Shown: positions 7,487 to 18,313, counted from the stretch's first letter. The stretch: DNA of 64,000 nt from Hamadaea tsunoensis DSM 44101 (GCF_000428945.1 NZ_AUAX01000014.1:186001-250000), one strand, 5' to 3'. The notes: generated by a model from the letters alone, not told the origin. Numbers and translations: made by a program.

Positions 7487-9125
7487 CTGCGGTATTCCCT
7501 CGGCCTGCGCGCACAGGTCGCCCTCGCCTGGCTCACTCACGCCGCCTACGGCACCGGCGCGAACAGGCTGGCGCAGAGGCTCAGCGCGGCGTTCACTAGA
7601 TGGGATATCTGCCGCTGGTATTCCAGGTCCCGTCCCGACCTCCGGCGTAAGGCTCACCTGCTTGATGCCCGGTCGCGAGATCGTGAGGAGTGCCCTGCTA
7701 CGGCGGCCCGGGATCAGCGCCGCTATGACCTCCTGAAGACTGGACACAACGCGCCCTTTCGCCATCCACATGAGCGGACCGTGCTGGCGTCTGCGAGACC
7801 CGCGCTGCCGACGATAAAACCCGTGAGCACCGGGCGTCTCCGGATGCTGGGAATTGCGGTTGCGGTGGCCGGCGGGTAAGGCTTGCCGTCGCCAGAGCGC
7901 AGGCCGTGGCGTCCGCCGACGAGCAGCGGTCGGTCCTCGTCCGAGGACGACTTCACCCGGTTGCATATCGTGTCGAACTTGTGTCGGTCTCGGGCGAGGA
8001 AGGCGAAGCTTTGTTCAAGAGCCAACACGCTGCCGTCCTGAACGCCTCTGTCGGGCAGCGGCCAACGTGTATGCATCCGAGAATGCGGCCGGGTCAGTAT
8101 GGTTGAGCAGCCTGGAGGCGCTGACATCGCCGCGAGCGGGACGATCATCACCACGGAGCCAAGGTCGCTGCCGGTGCGAGAGCGGACAGGGTGGTCATGT
8201 CCGGGCCCACCCAGTTGCCGGGCTCCTGGCTGTCGGCGGAGCTGGCACTCCGATCGGGTGCTTCCACGGAAGCACGCCGCCGCCGCGGCCGTAACTGTCG
8301 CGGCACGCCTGCCGGACGGGCGCGCCCGGCGGTGGCGCGATAGCCTTTGCCCTGGCTACCTGCATTGGAGGCACCCGAGCGGTCGGCTCGGCGCGCCGGT
8401 GGCGCACCCGGTGGCCGAGCCGGTCTAGGTTTCGGTCCATCGGGGCGGGCGGGCGGGCGGCGGTTCCGCCGATCAGTGCAGCGCCTCGAGGTCGTCGCCC
8501 GGGTGGTGGTAAACCGTTGCCGATGTTGGACGCGATGGCTTCGCGTACCCAGTCCGGGTCGCGGTGTCGTCGGCCGCCGACATCCACTGGGCGATGACGT
8601 CGACGCCCTCGGTGGGGCAACCCTGCGCCTGGCCGGGCAAGGCGACCGCGATCCACACGTCTTCGCCGAGCAGCTGCACGGTTTCCGGATGGCGCGCGGA
8701 TTTTCGGCTCGGCGCCGATGCTGGAACTGTCGCCCAGGTCGTCGGCGTCGATGCCGTAGGCCGTTCCAGGTCGTGCATCCCGGCCAGGCCCGCCGTCAGG
8801 ACCATCGCATGGTCGGGGTGCTGCTGGGCGGGGGTGAGCCGGCCCTCGACGAGGCTGCCGAACTCGGCCCACGCCGCTTGCGTGGCGTCGACACCATGTC
8901 GCGCAGCGTCGACCAGTCCATCCCGGCAGCCGGGCCGTCGACGACCACTGTCCAGCACCGGTGGCGGCCGCCCTTGCGCACAGTGTCGGCCTGCACGCGG
9001 CGTCGCGCGGTTGCCCTGCCGGGCTGCCGCCGCGGTGCCGACCAGCGCCGCGGTGAACGTGGCGGGGTGTGCGTGTCCCGGATCGGACGCGGGTTCCTCT
9101 GGGAGCCGTTGCGATAGGTCGTTAT
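7487..9125. other. Left arm of insertion, no intact gene
   Basis: About 1.6 kb without a convincing intact gene. Several long frames on both strands read as Arg/Pro/Gly-rich shadow translations. The right half contains a probable decayed reverse-strand gene, listed separately. Nothing recognisable was found from 7487 to about 8470. Confidence 0.4.
8473..9125 (-). pseudogene. Decayed hypothetical gene
   Basis: Protein-like reverse-strand segments occur in different frames. DATQAAWAEFGSLVEGRL and QQHPDHAMVLTAGLAG are followed in another frame by AYGIDADDLGDSSSIGAEP, then back to VQLLGEDVWIAVALPGQAQG. A further frame near 8520-8560 gives DPDWVREAIASNIGNG. The shifts suggest at least two frameshifts in an old gene lying downstream of the LAL regulator. 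No family is recognised. Sequencing errors could give the same picture. Confidence 0.4.
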
Positions 9126-11873
9126 TTATGTGCCGGGGATGACAGCGTGTGCGAGTTGGATGCGCGAGTGGAGGCCGAGTTTCCGGTAGACGCGGGTGAG
9201 GTTCGCTTCGACTGTTTTGACGCTGATGGTGAGGGCTGTGGCGATGTCGCGGTTGCTCGCTCCGCTGGCGGCGAGCTCCGCGCAGCGCTGTTCGGCGGTG
9301 GTGAGGCGCGGGAGCGTGTCGCGGTGCGTGCGGGCGGGGTCCAGCCGGTGGAGGGTTCGGATGGCGGCTTCGTTCCAGGGGTGTGCCTGGTGGGTGTTGA
9401 AAAGCTCGGCGGCGCTCTGCGCGGCGGTGCGGGCGCTGGCGCGGCGGCGCCCGCGTCGTTCGGTGTGGCTGAGTGCCAGCAGGGTCCGGCCGCGTTCGAT
9501 GGGCAGGTGGTGGAGGTGGTCGGCTGCGTCGGTGAGGCGCTGGGCGGCTGCGTTATAGTCGCCCAGGGTGGCGTCCAGGAGTGCCTGGGAGCGTTCGAGC
9601 GCGGGCAGGACGGAGCTTCTCCCCAGGTCGGTAGCGGTGCGCCGGGTTTCGGTCAGCAGGTCTCGGGCTTGGTCGAGGTGGCCGAGGCAGATGAGGGCTT
9701 CGGCGAGGTCGGCGTGCCAGGGCAGGACGGATGGGTCGCGGACCTGCTGCCGGGTCTCAAGTGTCCGGACCTCCTCCAGCGCTTGCAGGGCTTCTTTCGG
9801 ATGGCCGGTGACCAGCAGAAGGTGTCCGAGGGCGAAGAGGTTCCGGGAGAGGAAGACCTTGTTGTCCTCCCGGCGGGCGGTGTCGGCCCCGCGGCGTGCG
9901 TGCGCGAGGGCGGAGTCGGTGTGCGAGGCGATGCCTTCGACGAGTGCGGAGGTGTAGCACGCCGGTCCGGGGTCCAGGCCAGCCCCGCCTGTCAGCGACT
10001 GGGCTCGGTCGGCGTAGTTCAGGGCACGTGCGCATCGTCCGGCGCGGATCTCGACTTCGGCGAGGCTGCGCAGGATGTCGACGGTGCCCTCGGCGTCTCC
10101 CGACCGCTCCGCTTCGACAAGCAGTGGCAGCAGGGCGTTGCGGGCTTCGTCCAGGTGGTCGTCGAAGAGGGCGTGGCGGGCACTGAGCTGTTCGGGTGTG
10201 GCGTTGACGGGGATGTGTGTGCTGCGTGGCAGGGACAGGGCGTGGCGGAGCGTTGTCTCGGCTTCGGGGTGGCCGAGGATGCGTTGGACGCGGGCCTGCA
10301 TGGTGAGGGCCATGGCGGTGGTGGCGGTGTCGCCGGCGGTCCGGGCCAGGCTGGCGGCCTGGGCGGCCAGGGCGCATGCCCGGCCGGGGTTGCCTTCGTT
10401 GACGTTGGCCCAGATCGCCTGGCGGATGAGGATCTGCGCGGTCAGGTCCGGCTGGTCGGCCGCCTCGTGGAGTGCGTCGGCGAACAGTTCGCCGGCGCTG
10501 TGCAGGTGCTGTCCGCCTGAGTCGATCAGGGTGATGAGGGCGTTGACGCGTTGGGCGGGGCTGCTGTCGTGGTGCAGGACGAGGCGGACCGCGATCTGGC
10601 CGCGGAGCAGGTCGCCGCAGTGCGCGGCGTCGCGGACGGCGGTCAGCGCCCGTTCGGTGAGCAGATCGGTGTCGGCGTGCGGGGTGCGTTCGGCGGCGAG
10701 CAGCGACAGTTCGGCCGCTAGTGCGTGTTGTCCGCGCAGCCTGGCGCGGGCGGCGGCGCGGGCGGCGTGGTAGGCCGACTGCGGGTCGGTGGTGTCGGCT
10801 GCCAGCGTGGTGTGACGGTCCCGGCGGACGCTGTCGTGGCTGGCTTCGGCCAGGCGGGTGTGCAGGAGCCTGCGTGCGGCCGCTGGCGGCCGGGCCGCGA
10901 GTTCTGCGCCGATCGCGGCGGCGGTGAACCGGATCTTCCCGTCGGGCTGCCCGATGTCGATCAGTCCGGCTGCCTCGGCCTCGGCCAGGAGGCTCTCGGC
11001 GGCCGGACCGGCGAGGCGGCTCAGCAGTACGAGGTCGGGCTGATCGTCGAGCGCGGCGAATGTCAACAGGTGCTGGACGTCGGCCGACACGGTTCCCAGC
11101 CATTCGCCCACCAGTCTTCGGGCCGCCGAGGGGAGCAACGGGTCGCCTTCGGGACCCCGAGTGGCCGACATGTTCGCGGTACGGTCGTGGGCCCCGGCCA
11201 GTGCCAGGGCCAGGGCCGGGTTTCCGCCGCTGCGGGTGTGGGCCTGGGTGACCTGGTTGGCGGACAGCCGGTACGGCGACAGCAGGGCCGCGATCTGCTC
11301 GGCCGTCATCGCGGGGATGCGCACGGTGCATGGGTCCTCCCCGCACCAGTGGCCTGCGGCCCCGGGATGCCACGTGCGTTCGGCCGCGATGACGGGAAGG
11401 TTCGGGGCCATGCGCAGGGCCCAGCGCAAGATGGCCGCGCTGGCCGGGTCCAGCCACTGGGCGTTGTCCACCAGCAGCGTCAGGGGCGGTGTGTCGCGCA
11501 GCAGTGCGGCGGTCAGCCGGCGCAGCCGCAGGGCGGTCTTCGTGTGATCGACCGAGCCGGGCTCTGCGGCGTCGTCGAGCCCTGCCGCCAGCTTCTGGGC
11601 GCCAGGCTGGGGCTGCAGGGCGAGCGCGAGTTCGAGCAGTGCGGCGTGGGGGATCCGGCTGTCTTGCGGGCCTGGGGCCAGACGCACGACGGGCAGCTTC
11701 AGTTGCTGCCCGAGGACACCGGCTGCGGTGGTCTTGCCGATCCCGGGTGGCCCGAACAGCACGACCCGTCGGGTGCGGTACACCTCGGCCGGTATCACTG
11801 GCAGCAGGTTGCCAGGCGGCTCCTGGAACGCACTCGTCACCGTCGGGAAGTCTGCCATCGGATCATGATGCAC
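9126..11873 (-). CDS. Large LuxR-family (LAL) ATP-binding regulator
   Basis: A 915-residue transcription factor of the LAL type. Walker A GPPGIGKTTAAG lies near residue 41 and Walker B LTLLVDNAQWLDP near residue 135. A long TPR-like helical middle follows. The last 65 residues form a LuxR HTH (LTTAEQRCAELAASGASNRD, VKTVEANLTRVYRKLGL). Such proteins bind ATP and a small ligand and activate nearby operons. It is divergent from the secreted metallopeptidase gene 163 bp away and is the obvious candidate to control it. Starts at 11873 or 11858 are both possible; neither has a strong ribosome site. It lies inside the 12-kb insertion. Confidence 0.9.
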   Translation of the reverse strand: MHHDPMADFPTVTSAFQEPPGNLLPVIPAEVYRTRRVVLFGPPGIGKTTAAGVLGQQLKLPVVRLAPGPQDSRIPHAALLELALALQPQPGAQKLAAGLDDAAEPGSVDHTKTALRLRRLTAALLRDTPPLTLLVDNAQWLDPASAAILRWALRMAPNLPVIAAERTWHPGAAGHWCGEDPCTVRIPAMTAEQIAALLSPYRLSANQVTQAHTRSGGNPALALALAGAHDRTANMSATRGPEGDPLLPSAARRLVGEWLGTVSADVQHLLTFAALDDQPDLVLLSRLAGPAAESLLAEAEAAGLIDIGQPDGKIRFTAAAIGAELAARPPAAARRLLHTRLAEASHDSVRRDRHTTLAADTTDPQSAYHAARAAARARLRGQHALAAELSLLAAERTPHADTDLLTERALTAVRDAAHCGDLLRGQIAVRLVLHHDSSPAQRVNALITLIDSGGQHLHSAGELFADALHEAADQPDLTAQILIRQAIWANVNEGNPGRACALAAQAASLARTAGDTATTAMALTMQARVQRILGHPEAETTLRHALSLPRSTHIPVNATPEQLSARHALFDDHLDEARNALLPLLVEAERSGDAEGTVDILRSLAEVEIRAGRCARALNYADRAQSLTGGAGLDPGPACYTSALVEGIASHTDSALAHARRGADTARREDNKVFLSRNLFALGHLLLVTGHPKEALQALEEVRTLETRQQVRDPSVLPWHADLAEALICLGHLDQARDLLTETRRTATDLGRSSVLPALERSQALLDATLGDYNAAAQRLTDAADHLHHLPIERGRTLLALSHTERRGRRRASARTAAQSAAELFNTHQAHPWNEAAIRTLHRLDPARTHRDTLPRLTTAEQRCAELAASGASNRDIATALTISVKTVEANLTRVYRKLGLHSRIQLAHAVIPGT

Positions 11874-11883
11874 CCGAGGTGCA
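11869..11883. promoter_or_regulatory. Palindrome over LAL start
   Basis: TGCACC-CGA-GGTGCA overlaps the first start codon of the LAL gene. A dimeric regulator bound here would block that gene. Autoregulation is inference. Confidence 0.4.
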
Positions 11884-12036
11884 TTGTGCGCCAGGACAAG
11901 GGGTTGCCCTGATTTCGGCCAGCCTCCGCCTTGCCTAAGGTCGTCGCCAAAGCCGAGCTGTCACCGGCTGCCGGACACCCCGCTAACCCGGGTCCTGCGG
12001 CCACCCCCTTAACCCCAGCCCGGCGGAAGGATTGCG

Positions 12037-15000
12037 ATGTATCGAAATAATGCTGCGGCGGCCGCTGCCGTGGTTCTGTTTGCAATGGGCGCCGTGACCG
12101 GGGTGGCCGCCCCGTCGACCGCGGCCACCCCGCCGCCTGCGCCCGCGGTGGCGCAGAGCCCGTTGTCGCTGGCGATCTCCGCGGCCGACCGGGCCGCCGA
12201 CGGCGGTCACGACGCGCTGGCCAAAGGCCCCTTCGAGCAGTACGACCGGCGCATGGTGATCCCGTGGGTCGACGGGCTGTTCTCCATCGCCTACACACGC
12301 ACCTACCGGGGCCTGCCGGTGGTCGGCGGCGACGCCGCCGTGCTCGCCGACGGCAAGGGTGCGATCCGGGCGATCTCCGCCGCCACCAAGACGAAGATCA
12401 ACGTGTCGGTGGTGCCGACCGTCGCCGTCGACCGTGCCGAGCAGACCGCCAAGAGCCTGCTCGCGAAGGTCGACCGGGTCGAGTCGCGCACCCTGGTGGT
12501 GCACGTCAAGGACAGCACCGCCCGCCTCGCATGGGAGGTCGTCGTCGCCGGACGCACCGCCTCGGCGCCCAGCCACCTGCACGTCTTCGTGGACGCGCGC
12601 ACCGGCCAGGTGCTGGCCAAGCAGGAGGACGCCGCGGCGGGCTCCGGCACCGGCAAGTGGAACGGGCCCAGTCCGCTGTCGATCACCACGTCGCAGTCGG
12701 GCAGCACCTACTACCTGCGCGACACCACCCGCTCCGGCCTGAACTGCCAGGACTACAGCACCAACACCGTCTTCTCCGGCCCGGACGACAGCTGGGGCAA
12801 CGGAGTGGGCACCAACACCGAAACCGGCTGCGTCGACGCCCTGTACTCGGCGCAGAAGGAATGGGACATGCTGTCGGGCTGGCTGGGCCGCAACGGCCAC
12901 AACGGCAACGGCGGCAGCTGGCCGATCAAGGTGGGCCTGAACGAGCAGAACGCCTACTGGGACGGCTCCACGATCACGATCGGTAAGAGCACCGCCGGCA
13001 ACTGGATCTCGTCGATGGACGTGGTCGGCCACGAGTTCGGCCACGGCCTCGACCAGAACACCCCCGGCGGCACCAGCTCCGAGTCCGGACTCGGCGAGGG
13101 CACCGGCGACATCTTCGGCGCGCTGACCGAGGCCTACGCCAACCAGTCCAGCGCCTACGACGACCCGGACTACCTCGTCGGCGAGGAGATCGACCTCGTC
13201 GGCAACGGCCCGATCCGCAACATGTACAACCCGTCGCTGGTCAACGGCGACCCGAACTGCTACTCCTCGTCGATCCCGAACACCGAGGTGCACGCGGCCG
13301 CGGGCCCGCTCAACCACTGGTTCTACCTGCTCGCCGAGGGCAGCTCGCCCGGCGGCGGCAAGCCCAACAGCCCGATCTGCTCGGGCGGCCCGTCGTCGGT
13401 CACCGGCGTCGGCATCCAGTCCGCCGGCAAGGTCTTCTACGGCGGCATGCTGCTCAAGACCTCCGGCATGACCTACAAGAAGTACCGCACCGCGACCCTG
13501 ACCGCCGCGAAGAACCTGGACTCCTCGTGCGTCCTGTTCAACCGGACCAAGGACGCGTGGAACGCGGTCACGGTCCCGGCCCAGACCGGCGACCCGACCT
13601 GCACCGCGACCAGCACCGACTTCTCGATGTCGATCAGCCCCACCTCGGGCGGCGTCAACGCGGGCTCCTCGGTGACCGCGACGGTCAACACCGCCACCGT
13701 CTCCGGCAGCGCGCAGACCGTGTCGCTGACCTCCTCCGGCGCCCCGTCCGGGGTCACCGTATCGTTCAGCCCGTCGTCGGTCACCTCGGGCGGCAGCTCC
13801 ACGATGACGGTGGCGACCACGTCCGGCGCGGCCGCGGGCACGTACACCATCACCGTGACCGGCACCGGGTCGGTCACCCACACGGCCCAGTACACGCTGA
13901 CGGTCAACGGCGGCACCCCCGGCGGCACCGCCCCGGACATCAGCGTGTCCAACGTGCAGGCGCACCTGACCCAGCTCAACACCATCGCCACCAACAACGG
14001 CGGCAACCGCCGCTCGACCGGCCAGGGCTACCTGCAGTCGGTGGCCTACGTCAAGGGCAAGCTGCAGACCGCCGGCTTCACCGTCACCGAGCAGCCCTGC
14101 ACCTCCGGCTGTACCAGCGGTGCCGGCCCGAACCTGATCGCCGAGTGGCCCGGCGGCAACGCCGCCAATGTCTACATGTTCGGCGCGCACCTGGACAGCG
14201 TCTCGGCCGGTCCCGGCATCAACGACAACGGCTCCGGCTCGGCGGCGCTGCTCGAGGTCGCTCTCGCGCTGGCCGCGCAGAACCCGACCATGCTGAACAA
14301 GGTCCGCTTCGGCTGGTGGACCGACGAGGAGCAGGGCCTGCTCGGCTCGAAGTTCTACGTCAACTCCCTCACCAGCACCCAGCGGACCGCGATCAAGGCC
14401 TACTACAACTTCGACATGATCGCGTCGAAGAACGGTGGCTACTTCATCAACAACATCACGTCGGCCGCGTCGCAGCCGATGAAGGCGTACTGGGACACCC
14501 TCAGCCTCCAGCCGGAGGAGAACGTCGAGGGCCAGGGCCGCTCCGACGACTACTCGTTCCAGAACGCGGGCATCCCGACCTCCGGCTACGCGATGGGCGC
14601 CAGCGCGACCAAGACCTCGGCCCAGGCGTCGAAGTGGGGCGGCACCGCCGGTCAGGCGTACGACTCCTGCTACCACTCGTCCTGCGACACCACCAGCAAC
14701 ATCAACGCCACCGGCCTGGACCGGGCCGCCGACGGCATCGCCTACACGCTGTGGAACCGGGCCGTCGGCACGTCCACCCCGACCGACGACTTCTCGATCT
14801 CGGCCAGCCCCGCCTCGGGCACCGTGAACGCGGGGTCCAGCACCACGACCACCGTCGGCACCGCCACCACCTCGGGCAGCGCCCAGACGGTGAACCTGAC
14901 CGCCAGCGGCGCCCCCACGGGCGTGACGGTCTCGTTCAGCCCGTCGTCGGTGACCTCCGGCAGCTCGTCGACCGCCACCATCACGGTCGGGGCGTCGGTG

Positions 15001-15546
15001 GCCGGCGGCACCTACACCATCACCGTCACCGGTTCGGGTTCGGCGACGCACAGCACCACGTACACGCTGACCGTGCCCGGCGGGCCGGGCGGCTGCACCG
15101 CGGCCCAGCTGATCCTCAACGGTGGGTTCGAGAGCGGCACCTCGCCGTGGACCGGCTCCACCGGCGCGATCGGCACCTCTATCGGGCAGGTGCCGCGCAG
15201 CGGCACCCGGTTCGCGTGGCTCAGCGGCTACGGCTACGCGGCGACCGACGCCATCAGCCAGACCGTCACCATCCCGTCGGGCTGCACCAGCGCGGTGCTG
15301 ACCTACTGGCTGCACATCGACACCGACGAGTACGAGGCGCTGGCCTACGACGTGTTCACGATCAAGGCCAACGGCTCCACGGTGGCGACGCTGTCCAACG
15401 TGAACGCGGCGGCGGGCTACACCCAGCGCACCATCAACCTCGGCGCGTACGCCGGCCAGACGGTCACGCTGACCTTCACCGGCACCGAGGACGCCTACCT
15501 GCAGACCAGCTTCGTGCTGGACGACGTGACCCTGCAGGTCGGCTAA
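12037..15546 (+). CDS. Secreted M4-M28 double metallopeptidase
   Basis: A 1169-residue secreted protein containing two different zinc peptidases. A signal peptide (about 1-30) and an FTP/PepSY-type propeptide precede an M4 thermolysin-like domain. Its HEFGH motif is at residues 332-336, with third ligand E354 in GEGTGDIFG and the transition-state histidine H419 in [14 protein letters not shown] beta-sandwich repeat (about 531-625) leads to an M28 aminopeptidase domain with H718 (GAHLDSV), D730, E764/E765, D793 and H880, a complete two-zinc set. A second copy of the same sandwich repeat (about 922-1015) and a C-terminal CBM-like beta domain follow. ATG 12037 has GGAAGG upstream. An endopeptidase joined to an aminopeptidase could digest proteins completely outside the cell. 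Domain identities are secure; the substrate is unknown. Confidence 0.92.
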   Translation: MYRNNAAAAAAVVLFAMGAVTGVAAPSTAATPPPAPAVAQSPLSLAISAADRAADGGHDALAKGPFEQYDRRMVIPWVDGLFSIAYTRTYRGLPVVGGDAAVLADGKGAIRAISAATKTKINVSVVPTVAVDRAEQTAKSLLAKVDRVESRTLVVHVKDSTARLAWEVVVAGRTASAPSHLHVFVDARTGQVLAKQEDAAAGSGTGKWNGPSPLSITTSQSGSTYYLRDTTRSGLNCQDYSTNTVFSGPDDSWGNGVGTNTETGCVDALYSAQKEWDMLSGWLGRNGHNGNGGSWPIKVGLNEQNAYWDGSTITIGKSTAGNWISSMDVVGHEFGHGLDQNTPGGTSSESGLGEGTGDIFGALTEAYANQSSAYDDPDYLVGEEIDLVGNGPIRNMYNPSLVNGDPNCYSSSIPNTEVHAAAGPLNHWFYLLAEGSSPGGGKPNSPICSGGPSSVTGVGIQSAGKVFYGGMLLKTSGMTYKKYRTATLTAAKNLDSSCVLFNRTKDAWNAVTVPAQTGDPTCTATSTDFSMSISPTSGGVNAGSSVTATVNTATVSGSAQTVSLTSSGAPSGVTVSFSPSSVTSGGSSTMTVATTSGAAAGTYTITVTGTGSVTHTAQYTLTVNGGTPGGTAPDISVSNVQAHLTQLNTIATNNGGNRRSTGQGYLQSVAYVKGKLQTAGFTVTEQPCTSGCTSGAGPNLIAEWPGGNAANVYMFGAHLDSVSAGPGINDNGSGSAALLEVALALAAQNPTMLNKVRFGWWTDEEQGLLGSKFYVNSLTSTQRTAIKAYYNFDMIASKNGGYFINNITSAASQPMKAYWDTLSLQPEENVEGQGRSDDYSFQNAGIPTSGYAMGASATKTSAQASKWGGTAGQAYDSCYHSSCDTTSNINATGLDRAADGIAYTLWNRAVGTSTPTDDFSISASPASGTVNAGSSTTTTVGTATTSGSAQTVNLTASGAPTGVTVSFSPSSVTSGSSSTATITVGASVAGGTYTITVTGSGSATHSTTYTLTVPGGPGGCTAAQLILNGGFESGTSPWTGSTGAIGTSIGQVPRSGTRFAWLSGYGYAATDAISQTVTIPSGCTSAVLTYWLHIDTDEYEALAYDVFTIKANGSTVATLSNVNAAAGYTQRTINLGAYAGQTVTLTFTGTEDAYLQTSFVLDDVTLQVG

Positions 15547-15552
15547 GTTCAA

Positions 15553-15583
15553 CGGCAGGGTGGGGCGCTCGCCCCGCCCTGCC
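15553..15583. terminator. Strong hairpin terminator
   Basis: CGGCAGGGTGGGGCG and its near-perfect complement form a GC-rich hairpin seven bases after the metallopeptidase stop. Confidence 0.85.
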
Positions 15584-15698
15584 GCCTGTCCCGTTCCTCT
15601 GGTCACTGGTCCTCGGCCTGCAGCAGACGCCCGTGCGGCCCGGTGCGGGTCGTCAGCGGTCAACACACCACGGCTCGAGCCGGTTGTGTGGGAGGTGG

Positions 15699-17990
15699 TC
15701 ATCGCTGTGACCGGCTCGCGGCCGACGCAGCGCGTTCGCCGACGAAGGGGAGCCAGTCCCGCCTGGCGTAGCGCGTCCATCTGATCGCAGCCGTGATGCT
15801 GATCCCGAGGATCTTGCTCAATACCGGCGCGGGCAGGTCCTCAGCCAAGCTGATCAGTGCGGAGTTGCGCGCACGGCGAATTCGGATTCCGTGCTGGCGG
15901 AGTCTTTGGCACAGGGCGGCTGCCGAGATGGGCCGACCCGCCAGGCGACCGGGAAACAGCCACGGGGTGCCGGGCACAGCGCGCCCGACCAGCGACGAGG
16001 TGCGCGCTGCGGACGCGGCTTGCGTGATCAGGGCGGCGACGGCGGGCGGCAGCTGCGTACGATGTTCCTTGACCTGCAGGAAGTGCTTGCCGCCGCTGGT
16101 GGTGACATTGTCGGTGGTCAGGGTCGCGATGAACGTGACCGGCAAGCCGTAGATCAGCAGCAGCGACGCGGCCGTCCGGACGTCGACGGAGATCGTCGTG
16201 TCGTGCAGGAGGCGGTCGAGCAGCGCCCACCTCTGGTCTTCGGTCATGGACAGGTCGGGCCCAGACGGGGTGATCGCGGCGACGGACAGCTTCTGGGCCA
16301 GTCCTCTCCGGCTGGCCCATGTGAGGAAGTCGCCGAGAAGCCGCCGATTGAGGCCGCCGTCCTCTATCCATGTGTCGACGTGTGCCTGGCGAGCCCGCTC
16401 GAGGGTGAGGTCGGTCGTGTCGAGCCAACGCAGGAACGTCAGAGCTGTGGAGACTTTGAGGCGGGCGTTGCGGGCGCTGGCGGCGGTGAACCGGGTCCTG
16501 TCCGCGCGCAGCCTGGCACGCCTCAGTACCGACCAGTTGCCGTAGGCGCGCAACACCTGCCGGTGATGCGCGGGTGCGGTGGCCAGCGTCCGGCTCAGCC
16601 AGGGAGCCAGCCGCTCGAGTTGCTCGTCGCGGCGGGGCAGGACACCGGCGTGGACGAGCATCTCACGTAGTGCGGCAGCGGCTTGCTGCCGCGTTGCGGC
16701 ATCGAGGGCCTCATGCGTGATAGCGCAACCGGATCGCACGAGGTCACGTAGCAGTGCCGCACTGCCGTCACCACGCTCGACCCATGCCAGCACCGAACGC
16801 GGCCGATGCGCTGCGGCAAGCGCCGCCAGCAGCGGCGTGAGCTCCGCCGGAACAGATCCGTCGGGCCTGCGGAACTGGTCTTCCAGCTTTGATCGCGCGA
16901 CGCACCGGACGCATTCGCCGTGCCGGTATCGTTCCTCGGCTTGCCCGCAGGTACGGCATGTGTAGTCGATCGTGGTACCGGCGCACGGCCCGCACACGTC
17001 GCGGCCTCGGAAGTCGGCCGCGACGAGCACGCGTACTTTGCCGCAGGAAGGGCAAGGCGACGGGTTGGCGCGGGCGTGGCGGTAACAGTGGCGGCAGACC
17101 CCACCTATGGGCCAACGGGCGGCGGGCTGGCAGCTTGTGCCGCACCGGGCACATGGCGTGGCTCGTCTCGGCCGGCACGACACGCATAGCGGCCGCGCCG
17201 TGGCCACGAAGGCACAGGGTCGAAGCCGCTTGCAACCAGCACACTCCACCACGGGTTGCCGGTTGCAGCGCCGGCACAGGTCCGGGCCGCCGTCGCGACC
17301 GCGCACGGAAATCCGCCCCGTCCGGCCGCAGCGGCCGCAACGGCGCGGCTGCCGCCCGCCGCGCTCGTAGCAGGGCGGGCACAACGGCCCGTCCGGCCCG
17401 CGACGTGCGACCTTATCGACCCGCCCACACTCAGCACAGATGTGGACCGGCTTGCCATGGCACGTGCTGCACAGCGGCGACCCATCCGGAAGTCGACCGT
17501 TGACCCGCCGGGCTCGACCGCATCGCGAACACGGCTCGTGCCGACGCGGATCCCGGTCACGGCATGGATGGCACAGCGGACCTTCCGGCTCGATCACGGC
17601 TACGGGTCGGGTCTGCCCGCACCGCGCGCACGGGCGGGCCCGTGCCTTGGCCGCGCAGCTCTGGCACACGCGACCACGACCGCCGCGCCCAGGCAGATGC
17701 GTCCGCCGCAGGCCGCACTCGGCGCACACCGGCACCCGTACTGGATGGCCCTCGCCCTCCAGCAGCACCAGAAGCCGAAACGCGCCCGGTGGCGTGTCCG
17801 ACGATGCCGACACCAGGACGTCGAGCCCGCGCTGCAGAAACGCGTCGAGCTCTCGTAGACCGCGGCGCTTGTCCGCGTTGGCCGCCGCGACCAGCCGGAC
17901 GGCGTCAACCTGGGCCAGGCCGGGCAGGCAGGCACTGAGCCGGTCGAGCACCCGCTGGCGCATCGCGCCAACGAGTGCCTCCTTGGTCAT
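15699..17990 (-). CDS. Nine-zinc-ribbon protein with degenerate tyrosine-recombinase domain
   Basis: A 763-residue protein, last gene of the recombinase operon. Residues about 88-370 contain 18 CxxC knuckles in tandem, about nine zinc ribbons (CAECG, CQSC, CARCG, CHPC and so on). The C-terminal third has the core-binding and catalytic fold of phage-integrase proteins (TFLRWLDTTDL, LLLIYGLPVTFIATLTTDNV, GTPWLFPGRLAGRPIS, RWTRYARRDW). The first catalytic arginine of the usual GLR motif is replaced (GLP), and no HxxR motif is visible. It is probably an accessory or DNA-targeting partner rather than a catalyst. Its ATG overlaps the previous stop by 4 bp (ATGA), so translation is coupled. No named family is recalled with certainty. 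Confidence 0.8.
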   Translation of the reverse strand: MTKEALVGAMRQRVLDRLSACLPGLAQVDAVRLVAAANADKRRGLRELDAFLQRGLDVLVSASSDTPPGAFRLLVLLEGEGHPVRVPVCAECGLRRTHLPGRGGRGRVCQSCAAKARARPCARCGQTRPVAVIEPEGPLCHPCRDRDPRRHEPCSRCGRARRVNGRLPDGSPLCSTCHGKPVHICAECGRVDKVARRGPDGPLCPPCYERGGRQPRRCGRCGRTGRISVRGRDGGPDLCRRCNRQPVVECAGCKRLRPCAFVATARPLCVSCRPRRATPCARCGTSCQPAARWPIGGVCRHCYRHARANPSPCPSCGKVRVLVAADFRGRDVCGPCAGTTIDYTCRTCGQAEERYRHGECVRCVARSKLEDQFRRPDGSVPAELTPLLAALAAAHRPRSVLAWVERGDGSAALLRDLVRSGCAITHEALDAATRQQAAAALREMLVHAGVLPRRDEQLERLAPWLSRTLATAPAHHRQVLRAYGNWSVLRRARLRADRTRFTAASARNARLKVSTALTFLRWLDTTDLTLERARQAHVDTWIEDGGLNRRLLGDFLTWASRRGLAQKLSVAAITPSGPDLSMTEDQRWALLDRLLHDTTISVDVRTAASLLLIYGLPVTFIATLTTDNVTTSGGKHFLQVKEHRTQLPPAVAALITQAASAARTSSLVGRAVPGTPWLFPGRLAGRPISAAALCQRLRQHGIRIRRARNSALISLAEDLPAPVLSKILGISITAAIRWTRYARRDWLPFVGERAASAASRSQR

Positions 17991-18313
17991 TCGGCTGCCG
18001 GTCGACGAATGGCGGTCCGCCGCACTGGCGGCGGACCGGACCGGTCGACCTCGTCCACCGCCTTACGCACCGCAGCCTGCACCGGCTGCACTTCGATCAG
18101 GTCGTTGGGCGTGCAGCCGAGGATGTCGCACAACGCCGCCAGGGTGTCCATGCTGAGCCGCTGCGGAGGCTGGGTCACCAGCCGGAAAACCTGCTCACGG
18201 GACAAGTCAACGCCGCGCTCGGCCAGCAGCGGCACCAGCTCCGTCGTGGCGTACATGCCCTTCTCCGCCATCCGCAGCCGCAGATGCCATGCGATGGCAA
18301 GTCCGCTGGTCAC
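17987..18313 (-). CDS. Small XRE-type HTH protein of recombinase operon
   Basis: A 108-residue protein starting at a GTG that overlaps the recombinase stop codon (GTGA) and ending by overlapping the next gene (ATGA). The fold is a Cro/C1-like HTH: MYATTELVPLLAERGVDLS, EQVFRLVTQPPQRLSMDTLA, LCDILGCTPNDLIEV. A basic/proline tail follows. Coupling to both recombinase genes indicates a role in controlling or directing recombination, such as repression or directionality. The longer open frame upstream to 18571 overlaps the recombinase and is not needed. Confidence 0.85.
   Translation of the reverse strand: MTSGLAIAWHLRLRMAEKGMYATTELVPLLAERGVDLSREQVFRLVTQPPQRLSMDTLAALCDILGCTPNDLIEVQPVQAAVRKAVDEVDRSGPPPVRRTAIRRPAAE

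Noticed and set aside
6359-7879. Forward frame of 506 codons opposite the OLD-like half
   Set aside because: Leu/Arg/Asp/His-rich antisense artefact with no domain.
9069-11912. Forward open frames opposite the LAL regulator
   Set aside because: Gly/Ala/Val-rich shadows; reverse strand has Walker and LuxR motifs.
11983-15780. Reverse-strand open frame of 1265 codons opposite the double metallopeptidase
   Set aside because: Its translation is Val/Gly/Arg-rich without domains, while the forward strand has a complete signal peptide and two full active sites.
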